A model generated the notes under the pieces. That model had not been told where the DNA came from. It did no database searches and was given only the letters and a program-made list of their open reading frames with translations. Shown here piece by piece: positions 1 to 11,838 of a DNA stretch of 64,000 nt. The DNA comes from Pomphorhynchus laevis (Eukaryota; Acanthocephala; Palaeacanthocephala; Echinorhynchida; Pomphorhynchidae): positions 123,294 through 187,293 of the forward strand of contig WNNJ02000174.1 of assembly GCA_012934845.2 (NCBI GenBank). The letters run 5' to 3'. How positions within the stretch are numbered: position 1 is the stretch's first letter; each line of letters opens with the position of its first letter. Made by a program: the position numbers and the translations under genes.

Positions 1-1665
1 AACGATAATATTAGAAACATAATGGAAACAGAATGCAATTGTAAAAGTCTTAGTTTTGATAAAATAAATGAACATATATGTACCCATAATCTAGAATTAA
101 TTGAAAATTGTGAATTAAGAAAGCTGCTATCGAAAGGGTATAAATATAGATTAAATAACAACAACGACAAAAATAAAATATACAGTTCGTTATATAATAA
201 CTTAAATGATTACTTTAGTAAGCTGATTAATAGTGAAAGCTCGAATATATCTAAGATAAAAATTTGGAAAGATTATATATTTGATAAAATTAAAAATAAA
301 ATGAAAATAACAAACAATTATAAAAGGAAAGATAAAATTAATAAAGATATGTATAAAGAACTTACTAAATTAAAGGATAACTATATAATAACAACTATTG
401 ATAAAGCTAGTAATAACTTTGTCTTCATATGTAAAAAGCTTTATTATGATATACTAATGAAAGAGGTTAATTCTAATGATTTAAATGTAAATCCAGCATA
501 TGAACGTAGTGAGTTGAGTTTAGAATCAATTATTACAAGTCACTGTTCTATAATGGATAAAAAGGGTATAAAGGTTGAATTAGATAATAAAACTATACCT
601 ATATTATATTGGAATCCAAAATTACATAAAAATCCAATAAAACCTAGGTTCATATGTAGTGCGTTTAAATGTACATTAAAACCACTTTCTGTTTATATGA
701 ATAAAATGCTTAAAGTAATTAAAGCACATTTTAAAAAATATTGCAAGGTAATCGAAATTAATACTGGTATAAAACACTATTTCAGTATTAATTCTACAAA
801 AGAATTTTTAGAACAGACAAAAGGAATAAATTTTCAAAATATAAATACATACGATTTTAGTACGCTTTATACAAATCTAGATTTAGTAGATATTAAAGAA
901 GCGTTAGTAAAATTAATTAATCTTATATTCGGAAAAATATATACATATATATGTTATAATAATTATAACGCCTATCTAACAAAAATTAAACCATCAAATA
1001 AATATAAATATATGGATAAAATTGAATTAATAGAATCCTTAAATATTTTGATAAATCAAAATTATTTAAAAGTAGGGACATCTATATTTAGACAAGTAAA
1101 AGGTGTTCCAATGGGTGGTAATAGTAGCCCAATTATAGCTGACTTGTTTTTAAGCTTTATAGAATATGAATTTGTTCATAACTGTGTAAAAACTAAATCT
1201 AAACAATATAAATATATGAAATATATGTTTCGATACATTGATGATATATGTGTATTTAATTCTAATAATTTTTATTCAATTAGTGAGCAAATTTATCCAG
1301 AAAGCCTTATTCTTAACAAAACCAATATTAATGATAAAGAAGGTGTATATCTAGATATGAACATTAAATTAACATTAACTAAAACTACTATTAATTTATA
1401 TCGTAAAGATGACATATTTAAATTTACAAGAAACATATTTTTGCATGAGCATTCATGCATACCATATAATATAAAATATAATACATTAAATAATGAAATT
1501 TTAAGAATTGCAACAATATGTAATGATATTGGCTTTCTTCAAAATCATTTAAATAATTTAATAGATACATATTTTAAACTAGGTTACTATAAAAATAACA
1601 TCAAGCAGAAAATAGTAAAATATATAAATCAACACAATAATATAAAGAATAAATTTAAATCTTAA
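1..1665 (+). CDS. Penelope-like element reverse transcriptase, 5' end outside the window
   Basis: Reverse transcriptase of a Penelope-like retroelement (PLE), which copies element RNA into chromosomal DNA. The frame is open from base 1; the first ATG at 22 may be internal, so the N-terminus is probably missing. From that ATG 547 residues are visible. Motifs in order: YWNPKLHKNP about residue 200, RFICSAFKCTLKPLS, TYDFSTLYTNLD about 285, the PLE-typical PMGGNSSPIIADLFL about 370, and the catalytic RYIDDI about 410. No GIY-YIG nuclease follows the RT. The DFSTLYT motif and the missing C-terminal nuclease resemble PLE groups with permuted domains (Naiad/Chlamys type), whose GIY-YIG domain precedes the RT; that domain would lie off the window (inference). 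The coding sequence is intact and extremely AT-rich. It is followed after 75 nt by the structured tail module also found beside other PLE pieces here. Confidence 0.88.
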   Translation, partial: NDNIRNIMETECNCKSLSFDKINEHICTHNLELIENCELRKLLSKGYKYRLNNNNDKNKIYSSLYNNLNDYFSKLINSESSNISKIKIWKDYIFDKIKNKMKITNNYKRKDKINKDMYKELTKLKDNYIITTIDKASNNFVFICKKLYYDILMKEVNSNDLNVNPAYERSELSLESIITSHCSIMDKKGIKVELDNKTIPILYWNPKLHKNPIKPRFICSAFKCTLKPLSVYMNKMLKVIKAHFKKYCKVIEINTGIKHYFSINSTKEFLEQTKGINFQNINTYDFSTLYTNLDLVDIKEALVKLINLIFGKIYTYICYNNYNAYLTKIKPSNKYKYMDKIELIESLNILINQNYLKVGTSIFRQVKGVPMGGNSSPIIADLFLSFIEYEFVHNCVKTKSKQYKYMKYMFRYIDDICVFNSNNFYSISEQIYPESLILNKTNINDKEGVYLDMNIKLTLTKTTINLYRKDDIFKFTRNIFLHEHSCIPYNIKYNTLNNEILRIATICNDIGFLQNHLNNLIDTYFKLGYYKNNIKQKIVKYINQHNNIKNKFKS

Positions 1666-2090
1666 GTGGCAAATTTTTATGGATGAATAATAAATAATAT
1701 ACTTTGTATTAGAATAAGATACTAGATAATCATTAATCAGAGGAAATACATCATTAGCATGTATTTGGCCCCGCTGCTATGTTGGGTAGAGGAGTTAGGG
1801 GCCGAAACCTGATAGCATAGCAGTTCCTCCTGATGACCTCTAATCCTTATTCTGATACAACGTCTGTTATTTATTAGTCAATTCATAAAAATGACGTTTA
1901 TTTTAAATTTTATTTTTTATTTTTATTTTTTAACTTGATTAAAATTATAGAAAATCTAAAAACAATTATTAATTTTATTATTTAATTATTAAATTTTGAT
2001 TTAGCATTATTATGTTTTGTTTATTTTATAATTATATAACAATACGTAGACTCAGTTAGCTGATTTAATTAATTTAAATTCTACAATAAT
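1666..2090 (+). repeat. Penelope-like element 3' tail and terminal-repeat segment, tail copy T1
   Basis: Noncoding 3' part of the element above. Positions 1735-1860 hold tail module T1: a hairpin pairing TACAT with ATGTA, an interleaved pair of helices (GGCCCC with GGGGCC, CTGCTATG with CATAGCAG), and the box CTGATGA. The following 200 bp, beginning with a conserved TTATTAGTCAATTCAT and ending with GTAGACTCAGTTAGCTGATT, is nearly the same as 12113-12315. PLEs carry long-terminal-repeat-like ends, and these segments behave like parts of one: they recur in several arrangements and in both orientations across the window. Confidence 0.75.
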
Positions 2091-5000
2091 ATGTCTACTT
2101 TAACTTACACGATAGTGGTATTGGTGGTATTATTGTACATATGAGTGCATTCGCTAAATGGTAGATTTGTATTGCAAATAGGAGGATTAGATATACCGTA
2201 TTAACAAACAAATAAATAAATTAAAATTAATTTAAAACAAATTCAGATTAAATTAGATCTTAAAAATTACTTTCTTACTTTGTCATGACAAATTCTATTT
2301 TCGTGATTTTAAAATATTTATTAACATCATATCGGACTACCATTTATTTTGAAGCAGATGTCTACAAAACATCTGCTCAATTTTAGAAAGCGAAATACTT
2401 GTAAACTTCGTTTTTGATTGAAAAACATTTTTCATTAAGAAATTCAACTTTACAAGGATCGAGCAGTTTAGTAAGACGTGTTGACGCTACAAGAACAAAT
2501 TGTTAAAATATCAAGGCATAAAAATCTACATCGAATGCTATTTTGTTATATTTTATTTCTAAATTTATTAAAATGGACATAGTTGTGTCGATATAAGATA
2601 ATAATAAAAATAATGAAAGTGGAAAACTTGACATTTTTTGTATTAGAAAGAAATAAGTTTTTATTTAATCACAGATATGAGATTTACATTTGAGTTACTT
2701 TCAATTAGCTACTATAGCTTCAAAAAAGTATCACGAAAAGTTTATTTTTTATTCAATGAAATCGAAATAATCTTCTTGATGACTTTAAACTTGCACTCAT
2801 CGAACAGTGCGAATTAATCGTATGAATATTTCAGAAAAAAAATTAAACTTTTTAATGCTTATCTTATTAAAACAAAAAAATTAGCGCTTTTAGAAAATGC
2901 AAAATAATCCTGTATTCCTTTTTAACGCCCACTAATTATATCAATTTTCATTAAATTAAGGAAATTTTAGACATATATCATTCAAGGTATTCAATGAATA
3001 TGATTTGAACACTTGATTTTATAGCATTTTATTGATTTTAACATTTTAATTTTTAAACATTTTATTAAAATTTGATCCAAACATTAAAATCAATTTTACC
3101 CTCATTCTAAAATTGTAAAGCATGTAATCTCATTTGTTTATTTTATATTTGCCGTAAATCTTTTAATTCCTCAGCTAAAATAATTTTGAAATTAAACACA
3201 TTTTTGGTTAGAGATTTTCTCACTAATTAGTTAAATTAAAATGTTTATTGATCAAAACAAGTGCTTTTCTCAAACTTAATTCAAAAATAAAAAATAAATT
3301 GTTATGATGAAATTATTTATCAAATTAAATTCAATTTGATAAATAAAAATGCGATATTTTTATTTATTAATGAAATATCAAAACGTGTATCTTTAATTTT
3401 CTCATTAAATTGTGATAATTTGTGATTTTCGCTAATTGTTAATGACAAACTTTATTTTGTCAAGAGAAATTGCCTTTTAAAATACATCAAACTTTATTTG
3501 TTTTACAACAAATAATTAATTAAATAATTAATTAATTATTAATTAATAAAATAGTAATCTAAATTTAATAAATTAAGCATAATTGAACGTAATTAAAATT
3601 AACTTCATTTTGCTTCCTTTACTAAATTACATACAAAAGCATGAATTACACTTTTTTAAATCAATACTACTATAAACGTTAAAACAGTAATTTAATTACT
3701 CAAAACGAAATATGCTTTTATTTTATCAGCTACATGAAATGAGTTTTTACTCATATCATATATAATTTCGATAAATGCACAACCAAATTAGATTTATAAA
3801 AAAGAGATAAGAAAATAAATTTCCCTTTGAAAATTATTTTATATTTATCTCAATGCTTAAAAAGTAAACTTACCATTTCGTAAAATTTCGAGTTAACTCA
3901 CCAACCGGTAAGCATACTTCATACATCTCATAATGATTAATCAATAGTGTACTACTGATAAGTACAATACCCGAATCTAAACATTCTAATAACATTAAAC
4001 ATGAATTGCCTCTAATAAAATAAATGTAAATTATTTAAAAAGTGAAATTATATTTACGTTTACAATATATATATGATTTACCTTTTCTTATAGTAAGCTA
4101 TAATAATTATTATTCCAGAAGAGTTCTTATCTGGCATTTCATGTATAAATTTTTCATAACATTTCATCAATAAATTTTAAGGGTTAAACATAAATACAGT
4201 CGTTAGGTATTTGCAAATAAATCAATAAATATTGTCAATGTTTTTATCAAAGTATTAACAAAGTTTTTATCAAAGTATTAACAAAGTATTAACAAACAAA
4301 TAAATAAAATGTTATTTTGGTACATATCATGTTATTTTGTTACTGCTTTTAATATTATTTAACAGTAGAGCCAGGAGTTGATGCAGGTAAACTAATATAA
4401 ACTAAATGTTATTAATTTTGTGATTAATAGTCATCACTACATTCAATAAAAATATTATTTATTAGCCAAATTTGTAGGTTATCGTGATTACGAACAGGTT
4501 GTTTTCGGAAGCTTTTAGTACATTAAGCGCTAAAAGTTAAAAACAATGTTTATATATAATTATTAATAAATAATTAATAGTTGATACAAACAATAAATTA
4601 TGACATCATATAATGATATATTAATCATATATTAATACGATATCATTAATCATATGTTTTTATTTGAATTAATTTTTAGTATTAGTTATTTTTTAATTAT
4701 TATTTAAAATATATTATTATATTATTTATTTTTTAAATTAATTTAGTGACATTGCTTCTATATCTTTATACTTTCTTTGTTTAAATATCATATCTACACA
4801 TAAATTAAATCCTTTATTTGTTGTTATACAATTAATCTGTTTATATCAAAATACTATTATATTGGTTGGTAAATTAATATTTTATATATTTAATTGTATA
4901 AATATAATTATTTATGTTAATTAAATTTTTATAATTTATAACATCATTATATTTATCCTCGAATTTGAGGTTATACCTTTTAAGTAGATATATTTAAACG

Positions 5001-7120
5001 TATATAATTTAATATTATAAAAAAATATTAATATATATTTTTTTACAATTAAAATGATTTATAAAAATAAATTTATTTTTTTTAAATTTATTGAATACAA
5101 AAAGAATGATAATTGTAATCGGTCGAATTTGTTTATTTGTGTTGTATGTGATCTACGGATATGACCGATTCTTTATCGCATAATTTTGATATAATAATAC
5201 CTGTCTTTATGGTTTACGTAGCCTTAAAGATTGATTTTTTAGCTCACAAAATAAAATAGTTTGTGGAACATTCTTAGTTTTTTCCACAAACTATTAGTAG
5301 TAAATAAAGTAGATTTTGTGCAAATTTTTTCTCTGTCTGTTATTTCACAGGATTGAAAGTAAATTTAAAACAGTTCTTATATCGAAGATTTGGTTTACCT
5401 ACTAACCTGTGAGCTCATGCCACTTCTCAATAAATTATCAGTAAAAAATTCTTTGTTGTGGATTGTTGGCGTGCTTATGAATGCATTTTAAATATAATAA
5501 ATAATGAATTCATAACAGATAAGAGTGAATCCATAACACACTTAAAATTGTATGAAATGACAGATAAAAACTATCCAGAAGAATAAATGAATATGAATAA
5601 ATTTTAGATTTTAGATAATCCTTCAAATAATTTCTATAATCGTAACAGCAAAACAATGTCAACGATTTAAATCTAGCACTGCATTGTGTCTTTGGCAGCA
5701 AGGTAACTGGATAAAACAGTCAGAACGAAAAATAATAAAAGAATAAAATAGTTCTTATTATGTTGTTAGTAAATAAAATATAGCCGTTACAATCTAGATT
5801 TTGGTCATTAAATAATTTTATATGGCTCTATCTATTATTTTATAAAAAAATACAAAATCCAATTTTGAATTTGAACTATCAAACTCGAAAGTTTTTGATT
5901 ATCAAAATAAAGACTTTTTGCAACGATGTACAAAAATATGTTTGAATTCTATTATGTGGTTATTGATATCAAGGTATCTTATTTTCGAATGCTAGATAAA
6001 TCTATAATTTCTCGATTCATTCGCACCTATGTATGAAATTAGTTTATACACGAAATAAACTTTAACTATTTCCGATCTTAAGCTATTTGTGATCAATTAA
6101 AATCCATCCTGCAAATGGTCTTTTGAAGTCAAAGATAAAAAAGTGTCACTGAAGCTACTGGGCAAAACAATTTTAATTAAAAAATAGTTATTATTGCATT
6201 AATAAATATCACGTGCAGTAAACAAATGTACAAAAATGTTTGCTATTTATAAGAAATAATAACTCACTTTTAAGATATTTAAAAAATCTTGACTTACAAA
6301 AGCTGGATATTGCTGGCATTGATAATGCACTTGGATACCTCAAACTACCAAAAACGTACATTATATTCGATCACTATTTGTAAATAGTCTGGATTTTTCC
6401 AATAAAAAGCTTTACGGTTTTGGAGACACTGCAACACGAATTGTTTTTCTTTGATATAAATTTATCGCAGTTAGACCAGTTTAATATTTGATTTCGTTTT
6501 TACTCAGAGTTTTGCTGGACGATCAAATATTTTAAAACAGTTAATAATTTATCAGGTTATAGCACAGTCTTCTGACGTAAATTTCTCATGTTTAAGAAAT
6601 TTATACAGTTTATTACTGACTGTTATTTTATTTAGAATCTCATTGCTATACACTCATATTTTTAACTATTTATTAGACTCTTAACACATCTTACAAATTG
6701 AATGATAGTGAAAAATATTTGTAGCAATATTTAGATTTTTTTAAATTTGTAGTATTTGGAGCTGATTTTAATCATTATTTACAATAAAGATCAAATATTC
6801 TACAAAATATATTTTACATCCAAATGTATATCAAATCAAAAAAGTAATAAATGCAGATTCATTGATAAGCAAATTTTCAGAATCATTTGAATTTATTAAT
6901 AACACTTTAAAATAAATATATTATCAATAAGTAAAGCACTATAAAATTTGGTTATGGCAAAATAATATAACAGCTACACAAAAGTTATTTTTATTAAAGA
7001 CAAATATGTTCTTTAAAAGTAATAACAATCAAATAAATATTTAACTTTGTATACGTTATTTAACAAATAAATGAAATATGCAATCTCAATATAAAATCGA
7101 TTAAGCTCCTAGGCGCATTC
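2091..7120. other. AT-rich region with no gene recognised
   Basis: About 5 kb of very AT-rich sequence. Only short, unconvincing open frames are present, and none resembles a known protein. There are two perfect hairpins: 3315-3344 (12-bp arms, 6-nt loop) and 5255-5295 (14-bp arms AATAGTTTGTGGAA and complement, 13-nt loop). No tRNA, rRNA or obvious mobile-element coding sequence was recognised. Confidence 0.6.
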
Positions 7121-7689
7121 AATCTCGAACAAATCTTTCGCCTTTTACTAAAGATTTCCGTGGATGCACCTATAATGGAGTCTATTAAAATTTTTCTGCC
7201 TTCAGGCAATAAGAATCAAAGGTAGGATCAAAGTTAAGTTTTACTTGACCAATGTTTTTAACATCGTATGTTTTTAATTTAGTACATGTCCCCAGTAAGT
7301 GTGCTAAATATATTCATATTAGGGTGTAAACTTGCCGTGCTTGCAAACTCTTTATTATTCACCAAACACAAAGCCTTTGCAGTTTATATCACTAAATGGA
7401 AAAGTTGCAGTGCAATAACAAAGATAAGATGATAGGAAAGATGGTAAAGGATAAAAACAACAATCAAACAATATTTCCAAAATATTTAATTTATTTTCAG
7501 GGTTTTCATACGCGTCGAAAAGTGTGTTATACAAACGTGGAAATATCAGGAGTTGTTGAGGCTCACGTCAGCCTTTTCTGTATCAAACTAGAGCATTGCC
7601 AGAGTCCAACAAAACGACACTGATAATGAGTTTTAAGAATGTCACGAGTTTGTAGAATACCATCGCAAGTTTGAAGAATAACATGTGCG
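7121..7689. other. Unassigned sequence upstream of the family C LINE relic
   Basis: This stretch has a more balanced base composition than the region before it, as if it were once coding. The minus strand at about 7100-7215 has a short open stretch without a recognisable family match. It may be a decayed extension of the LINE that starts being recognisable at about 7690, but nothing here proves that. Confidence 0.35.
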
Positions 7690-9130
7690 GCCCGTTTGAC
7701 AATAGCAATGCGTATCTCTACGTTATCGTCGACAATTGTATTGGACGCCAGCAACGAGCAGGCATTGATTTACCCGCTTTCCTTTCCGAAGATGGTACTT
7801 CGGGTTCCCACAAACACAGGGCAATCAAGGAATAGTTCAACAGTTTTGATCAAAGATGCCTGTATTTCCTTCGATGGTATCATCTCTCAGTGACCTGCGC
7901 GCCACCAAAACTCTAATAGATCTAGAAAAACGAAAGTACCAGACTAAGAGTCAGAGTGGCTAAACAAAAGAGTAACAGAGAAATTAAAAGATGTAAATGT
8001 GATTGATGCCATTAGACTTGTGAGCAGCGACGAGTCTTTCCTTAAATCCTTAGAAGGGACGAAGCAAATTTTACGGGACAAGCACCTACCTAAACATTTA
8101 AGAAGTCAAAAGCGACGAGTTTTCTGAGGTAGTGGGTTGAGCGATGTGTTAGGATCTAATACTACATCTTCTGTTAATCTGACATCAGAAAACGTGTCGA
8201 ATTACGTAGCCTCTAAAGGCGAATGCAACCCAAGTCTACTGTAACAGATGAGCCAATTATTCATGTCATCAGATCTTTCCCAAGTACATCTACTGGCGGA
8301 TCAGATGAGCCAACTCCCCTACATCTCAAAGATCTATCAGGCCAGTCTTCTGGAATTACAGTTGGCAGACTATTGCATTCTAAAGTTTCATTATCCCTAC
8401 TCACACTTTATAGGAACTTTCCCGAATTAATCATGTATATAATTTTTGAAGCCTGTTTATCCGCTCTGCGAAAGAAAGCAGGCCGCTATTCTACCCATAG
8501 CTATCAAATGCTCGTTTCTACAACTTGCAAGTCAACTAGCTGCTCGTCATTTGACATATTAATTAATGATTTTGTGCCACACCAATTAGGTGTAAGGGTT
8601 TCGGGAGAAGCTGAGGTCAACGTAAATGCTGTCAGATATTTTGTACAGCATAATGTCGAGCCAGATTATGCCATGTTAAAATTAAATTTCTCTACTGCCT
8701 TAAATTGCCTTAGCAGAGCTCAGATGTTGCAATGCGTCCAATACAAGCTTTCATGCATATCATGTTTTGTCAATATGTGATATAGTAGCCGTTATTGCCT
8801 TTATCACGAAGAGCACACTATGGACCCACTGGAAAGAGATCCAATTAACCTTTTGATATTTTCGCTCACAATCAATGAAATCGTTAGGCGGGAAAAATCT
8901 CATTTCCAGATTTTCCCCGCCTAGCGATTTTTAGGAGGGCTAATAGAAGATATTCAGGCCGATATTAATAATATTTGGTTCCTGAGGAAAATTCATAGAT
9001 TGGTGCTCAAACCATCGAAGTGTGAGATAACATTAAATGGCAAAGTACAAAGAAAACCTTGTCAGGCAAGCTGCACCAGTGGATTGTCATCACTAATTGG
9101 CTCAGTTTGACCAGCACTACGGCTTCACAA
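7690..9130 (+). mobile_element. Family C LINE (restriction-endonuclease type), decayed RT region, copy 1
   Basis: Remnant of a non-LTR retrotransposon RT, with similarity spread over several frames. In order: a pre-RT block near FPKMVLRVPTNTG (7785-7815), a block reading DVNVIDAIRLVSSDESF (about 7990-8040), then 8223-8780 with ITVGRLLHS, the segment NDFVPHQLGVRVSGEAE and the RT motif-A-like LNFSTALNCLSRAQM, where the family norm is roughly LDFSNAFNSVRRD. The stretch 8940-9050 encodes EDIQADINNIWFLRKIHRL and LKPSKCEI, typical of sequence after the catalytic box in this family. Frameshifts and stops show that it is dead. A near-palindrome at 8877-8928 lies between RT blocks. Family membership rests on remembered motifs; the exact clade name is uncertain. 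Confidence 0.7.
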
Positions 9131-9584
9131 AATAGGATCATTAGCAAAAGCACTAGCAAATGCCAGCGCATGTATCTTTATATCGGCTCACTTCTTCTAA
9201 TATGAATATATCTCAAATGATTTTATTCAGCGTGAATTTTTGTAATCATAGAGTGCTGGTATAGCACTCTATAAGGTTACTAGAGGTGCTCTAGAACCTC
9301 ATACACATGATTCGTTTATTGCCATCTGTTAGTTTTTTCCTGCATTCAGCAGTGGGACGGATCTGGCACTGATGAGTCATTATGATAACGAAACGGTATC
9401 TATTACCGTTTTCATTTTTCTTTCGCGTCGTGCTTATATGATTATATAAATATAAATTAAATGTAAATATTTATATATTTATATTTGTGTTAATTTACAG
9501 GGATTAGCGGTTATCATAAGGAACTGCTGTATTGGTCTATAGACCAATATATCAGTATTGGTCTATAGTTTGGGCTATTGACCA
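9131..9584. repeat. Spacer between family C LINE copies, with two palindromes
   Basis: No coding similarity was recognised. Positions 9531-9548 are a perfect 18-bp palindrome (ATTGGTCTATAGACCAAT). Immediately after, 9560-9573 and 9582-9595 form a perfect 14-bp inverted repeat (GGTCTATAGTTTGG and complement) with an 8-nt loop. The shared GGTCTATAG core suggests that the two arose together. Confidence 0.5.
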
Positions 9585-11095
9585 AACTATAGACCCATTT
9601 GAGGCTGTTCAACGGGGAGATCCGATTAACTTTTTTATATTTTCGCTCATAATCAATTAAATCGCTAGGCGGAGAAAATCTTTTTAGGTTTGGCATATGA
9701 ATAATTGTACATTAGGACGATCAGTGAAATATATTAAGACCGATATTTATCTTATTCGGTTCCCGGGGAAATTTTAAGATTGGTGCTCAAGTCATCGAAG
9801 TGCGAGATCACAGCAAAAGGCAAAGTACAAAAGACGCCTTGTCAGACAAGCTGCACGAGTGGATTGCCAAAGATTATGAAAATGCAGCATTACTAGGATC
9901 ACCAATTCGCTCAGCTGAATATGTAGGCGAATATCTGGATAGCTTTATCTCCAGGTCAAAATTAGTCATGCGAATGCAACCGCATTTTTACAGACGAGTC
10001 AATTGTTCATGTCATTATATAATTTCTGAGTACATTTACGAGTGGATAAGATTGGCTAACATCCTTACATCTCAATGACTTATCGTGCCAGTCGGCTAGA
10101 ATTACAGTTGGCAGGCTATTGCATTCTATCTGTTCATTCATCCAACTGCTATTATCTATGAATTTCCCCGAATCAATCAGGTATATCTCTTTTGGAGCCC
10201 GTTTAGTAGCTCTTCGAAATAAAGAAGGCGGCATTCGATCCCTAACTATCGAATTTACGCTTAGCCGACCTGTGGGTAAACGTGCAGCTCATCACACTAT
10301 TAACCTATTAATTAACGATTTTGTGCCACATCAATTAGGTTTGAGTGCTTCGGGTGGAGTTGATACCACCTTACATTCTGCCGGATTCTTTTTATAGCAT
10401 TATGTCAAGACAAGTTATGCCATGGTAAAATTAGATTTCTCAAATGCCTTCAACTGCCTGAGCAGAGATGAGATGTGGCGATGCGCTCAGTCAAGATTTT
10501 AAGCATATCCTGTTTCGTCAATACGTGATACGTAACCGATCGTGCCTTATCCATTAAGATCACATTAAAATCAGTATGCGTCTGACTAAACTCTCCATTC
10601 AGAATGTTACTTTTCTTTTAAGAAACTGTTACAATATTCCTAAGCTTACGTATCTTTTACGATCTGCTCTGTGTTTCTTAGCTAACTCCTCAAATACATA
10701 CGATTAAGCGTTGCTCGATACTTTTCAATCGATCATCAGCTCGCCAGTGAACGATAGCACACGGGTACAAGCAATTCTTCTTCAGCATTTGTCCTGCTAT
10801 GCAAGGTTTGTTATAAACCATCGTAAACTATTCGGATGACCGGGTTCTGTGCACAACGTCGTTTGCAGAGAACGCCCTATGCTATTAGTTATGGACTAAT
10901 TGACTATTATTCCCGTTAAACATTGCGGACTCAGCATTTGCACGATTCGTGACACTTCACTCTCTGCGTACATATCCTCCCGAATGTCTGCCAACAGACT
11001 TTCTTGGGCAATTTTAGGAGACCCTTACTTCTCAATTGGAGAAACGCATGAAGAACTACGCGCTAAATCTACCAAAAGCTAGTCGACTATAACGT
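9585..11095 (+). mobile_element. Family C LINE, decayed RT region, copy 2 with internal duplication
   Basis: Second diverged copy, homologous to copy 1 but rearranged. Positions 9590-9972 match the post-catalytic RT part (the blocks with CEITAKGKVQKTPCQ and LLGSPIRSAEYVGEYL). Positions 9973-10575 match the upstream RT block (ITVGRLLHS-like, NDFVPHQLGLSASGG, KLDFSNAFNCLSRDEMW). Then 10573-10680 (TKLSIQNVTFLLRNCYNIP) and 10900-11000 (PVKHCGLSICTIRDTSLSAY) resume the natural downstream order. The upstream block is therefore a duplicated piece sitting inside the downstream region; it is flanked by ATGCG at 9968-9972 and 10576-10580. A short duplicate of 10716-10762 occurs at 11125-11172. Confidence 0.68.
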
Positions 11096-11347
11096 CGAGT
11101 AAGATGTTAAAGTGAGATGTTATTTTTGCCCGATACTTTTCAATCAATCATCAGCATGCCAGTGAACGATAGCCCATGGGAACTGGGAAAATAGGCAGTG
11201 CCCAGATTTTAAAACTGTGTAAATGAGGTTTGCTGTAATATTGGGAATGTATATTTGAAACCAACAAATTGATCTAAAGAGCACTAAAAGAAGAATTAAA
11301 ACTTTTAATCTGATTTTACAAAGCAACTTAGACAATATTGTTCACAA
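11096..11347. other. Junction sequence between LINE relic and Penelope repeat
   Basis: Apart from the duplicated LINE scrap at 11125-11172, nothing is recognisable here. The open frame on the minus strand is not supported by any motif. Confidence 0.4.
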
Positions 11348-11838
11348 TATCAACAGTGAACAGTGACTGAATAGTCATTTCTTATGCTATTTATTAGTCA
11401 ATTCATAGCAATTGACTTTTATTTTAAATTTCAATTTTAAATTTTAACTTGATATAAATATAAATAGTATAAAATCTTACCTAATTATAAATTAGTTATC
11501 TTTATTTACATATATCGTATAAAATATGTAGGCTCAGTTATCTGATCTGATTTGTTCTACTGGCAAGTTTAATTGATCTGATTTGTTCTACTGACAAGTT
11601 TTATGCATTCGAACTAGACAATCTTTCAAGTTTGGACTTAAATTTATTAATTTTAATTGTGATACTATAATATTAATTATAACATTATTCAAGTTTAACT
11701 GTATACTTTATTTTGTCATGGTATATTAAGCTTTAATCTTATAAATAAATCTTACCTCATCCAAATCTCAATTATAGGAAATCTCAGCATTGACTTTCAT
11801 TTAAAATTTCAATTTTAAATTTTAACTTGATTTAAGTA
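11348..11838 (+). repeat. Penelope terminal-repeat segment, near-identical to 23514-24002
   Basis: About 490 bp, almost identical by eye to 23514-24002 in the same orientation. It begins with TTATTAGTCAATTCAT, as the segments after the tail modules do at 1870 and 12125. It contains the motif GTAGGCTCAGTTATCTGATC, then CTGATTTGTTCTACTGGCAAG and a second CTGATTTGTTCTACTGACAAG. The last 60 bp repeat the start of the segment, so the unit is internally repetitive. No coding capacity is seen. Confidence 0.7.

Noticed and set aside
1735-1860. Calling the Penelope tail a standard hammerhead ribozyme
   Set aside because: CTGATGA and GAAA are present and stem III is good, but stem II pairs only when shifted by one base, which consumes the conserved G, and stem I next to CTGATGA is poor. 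It is kept as an unclassified structured RNA.
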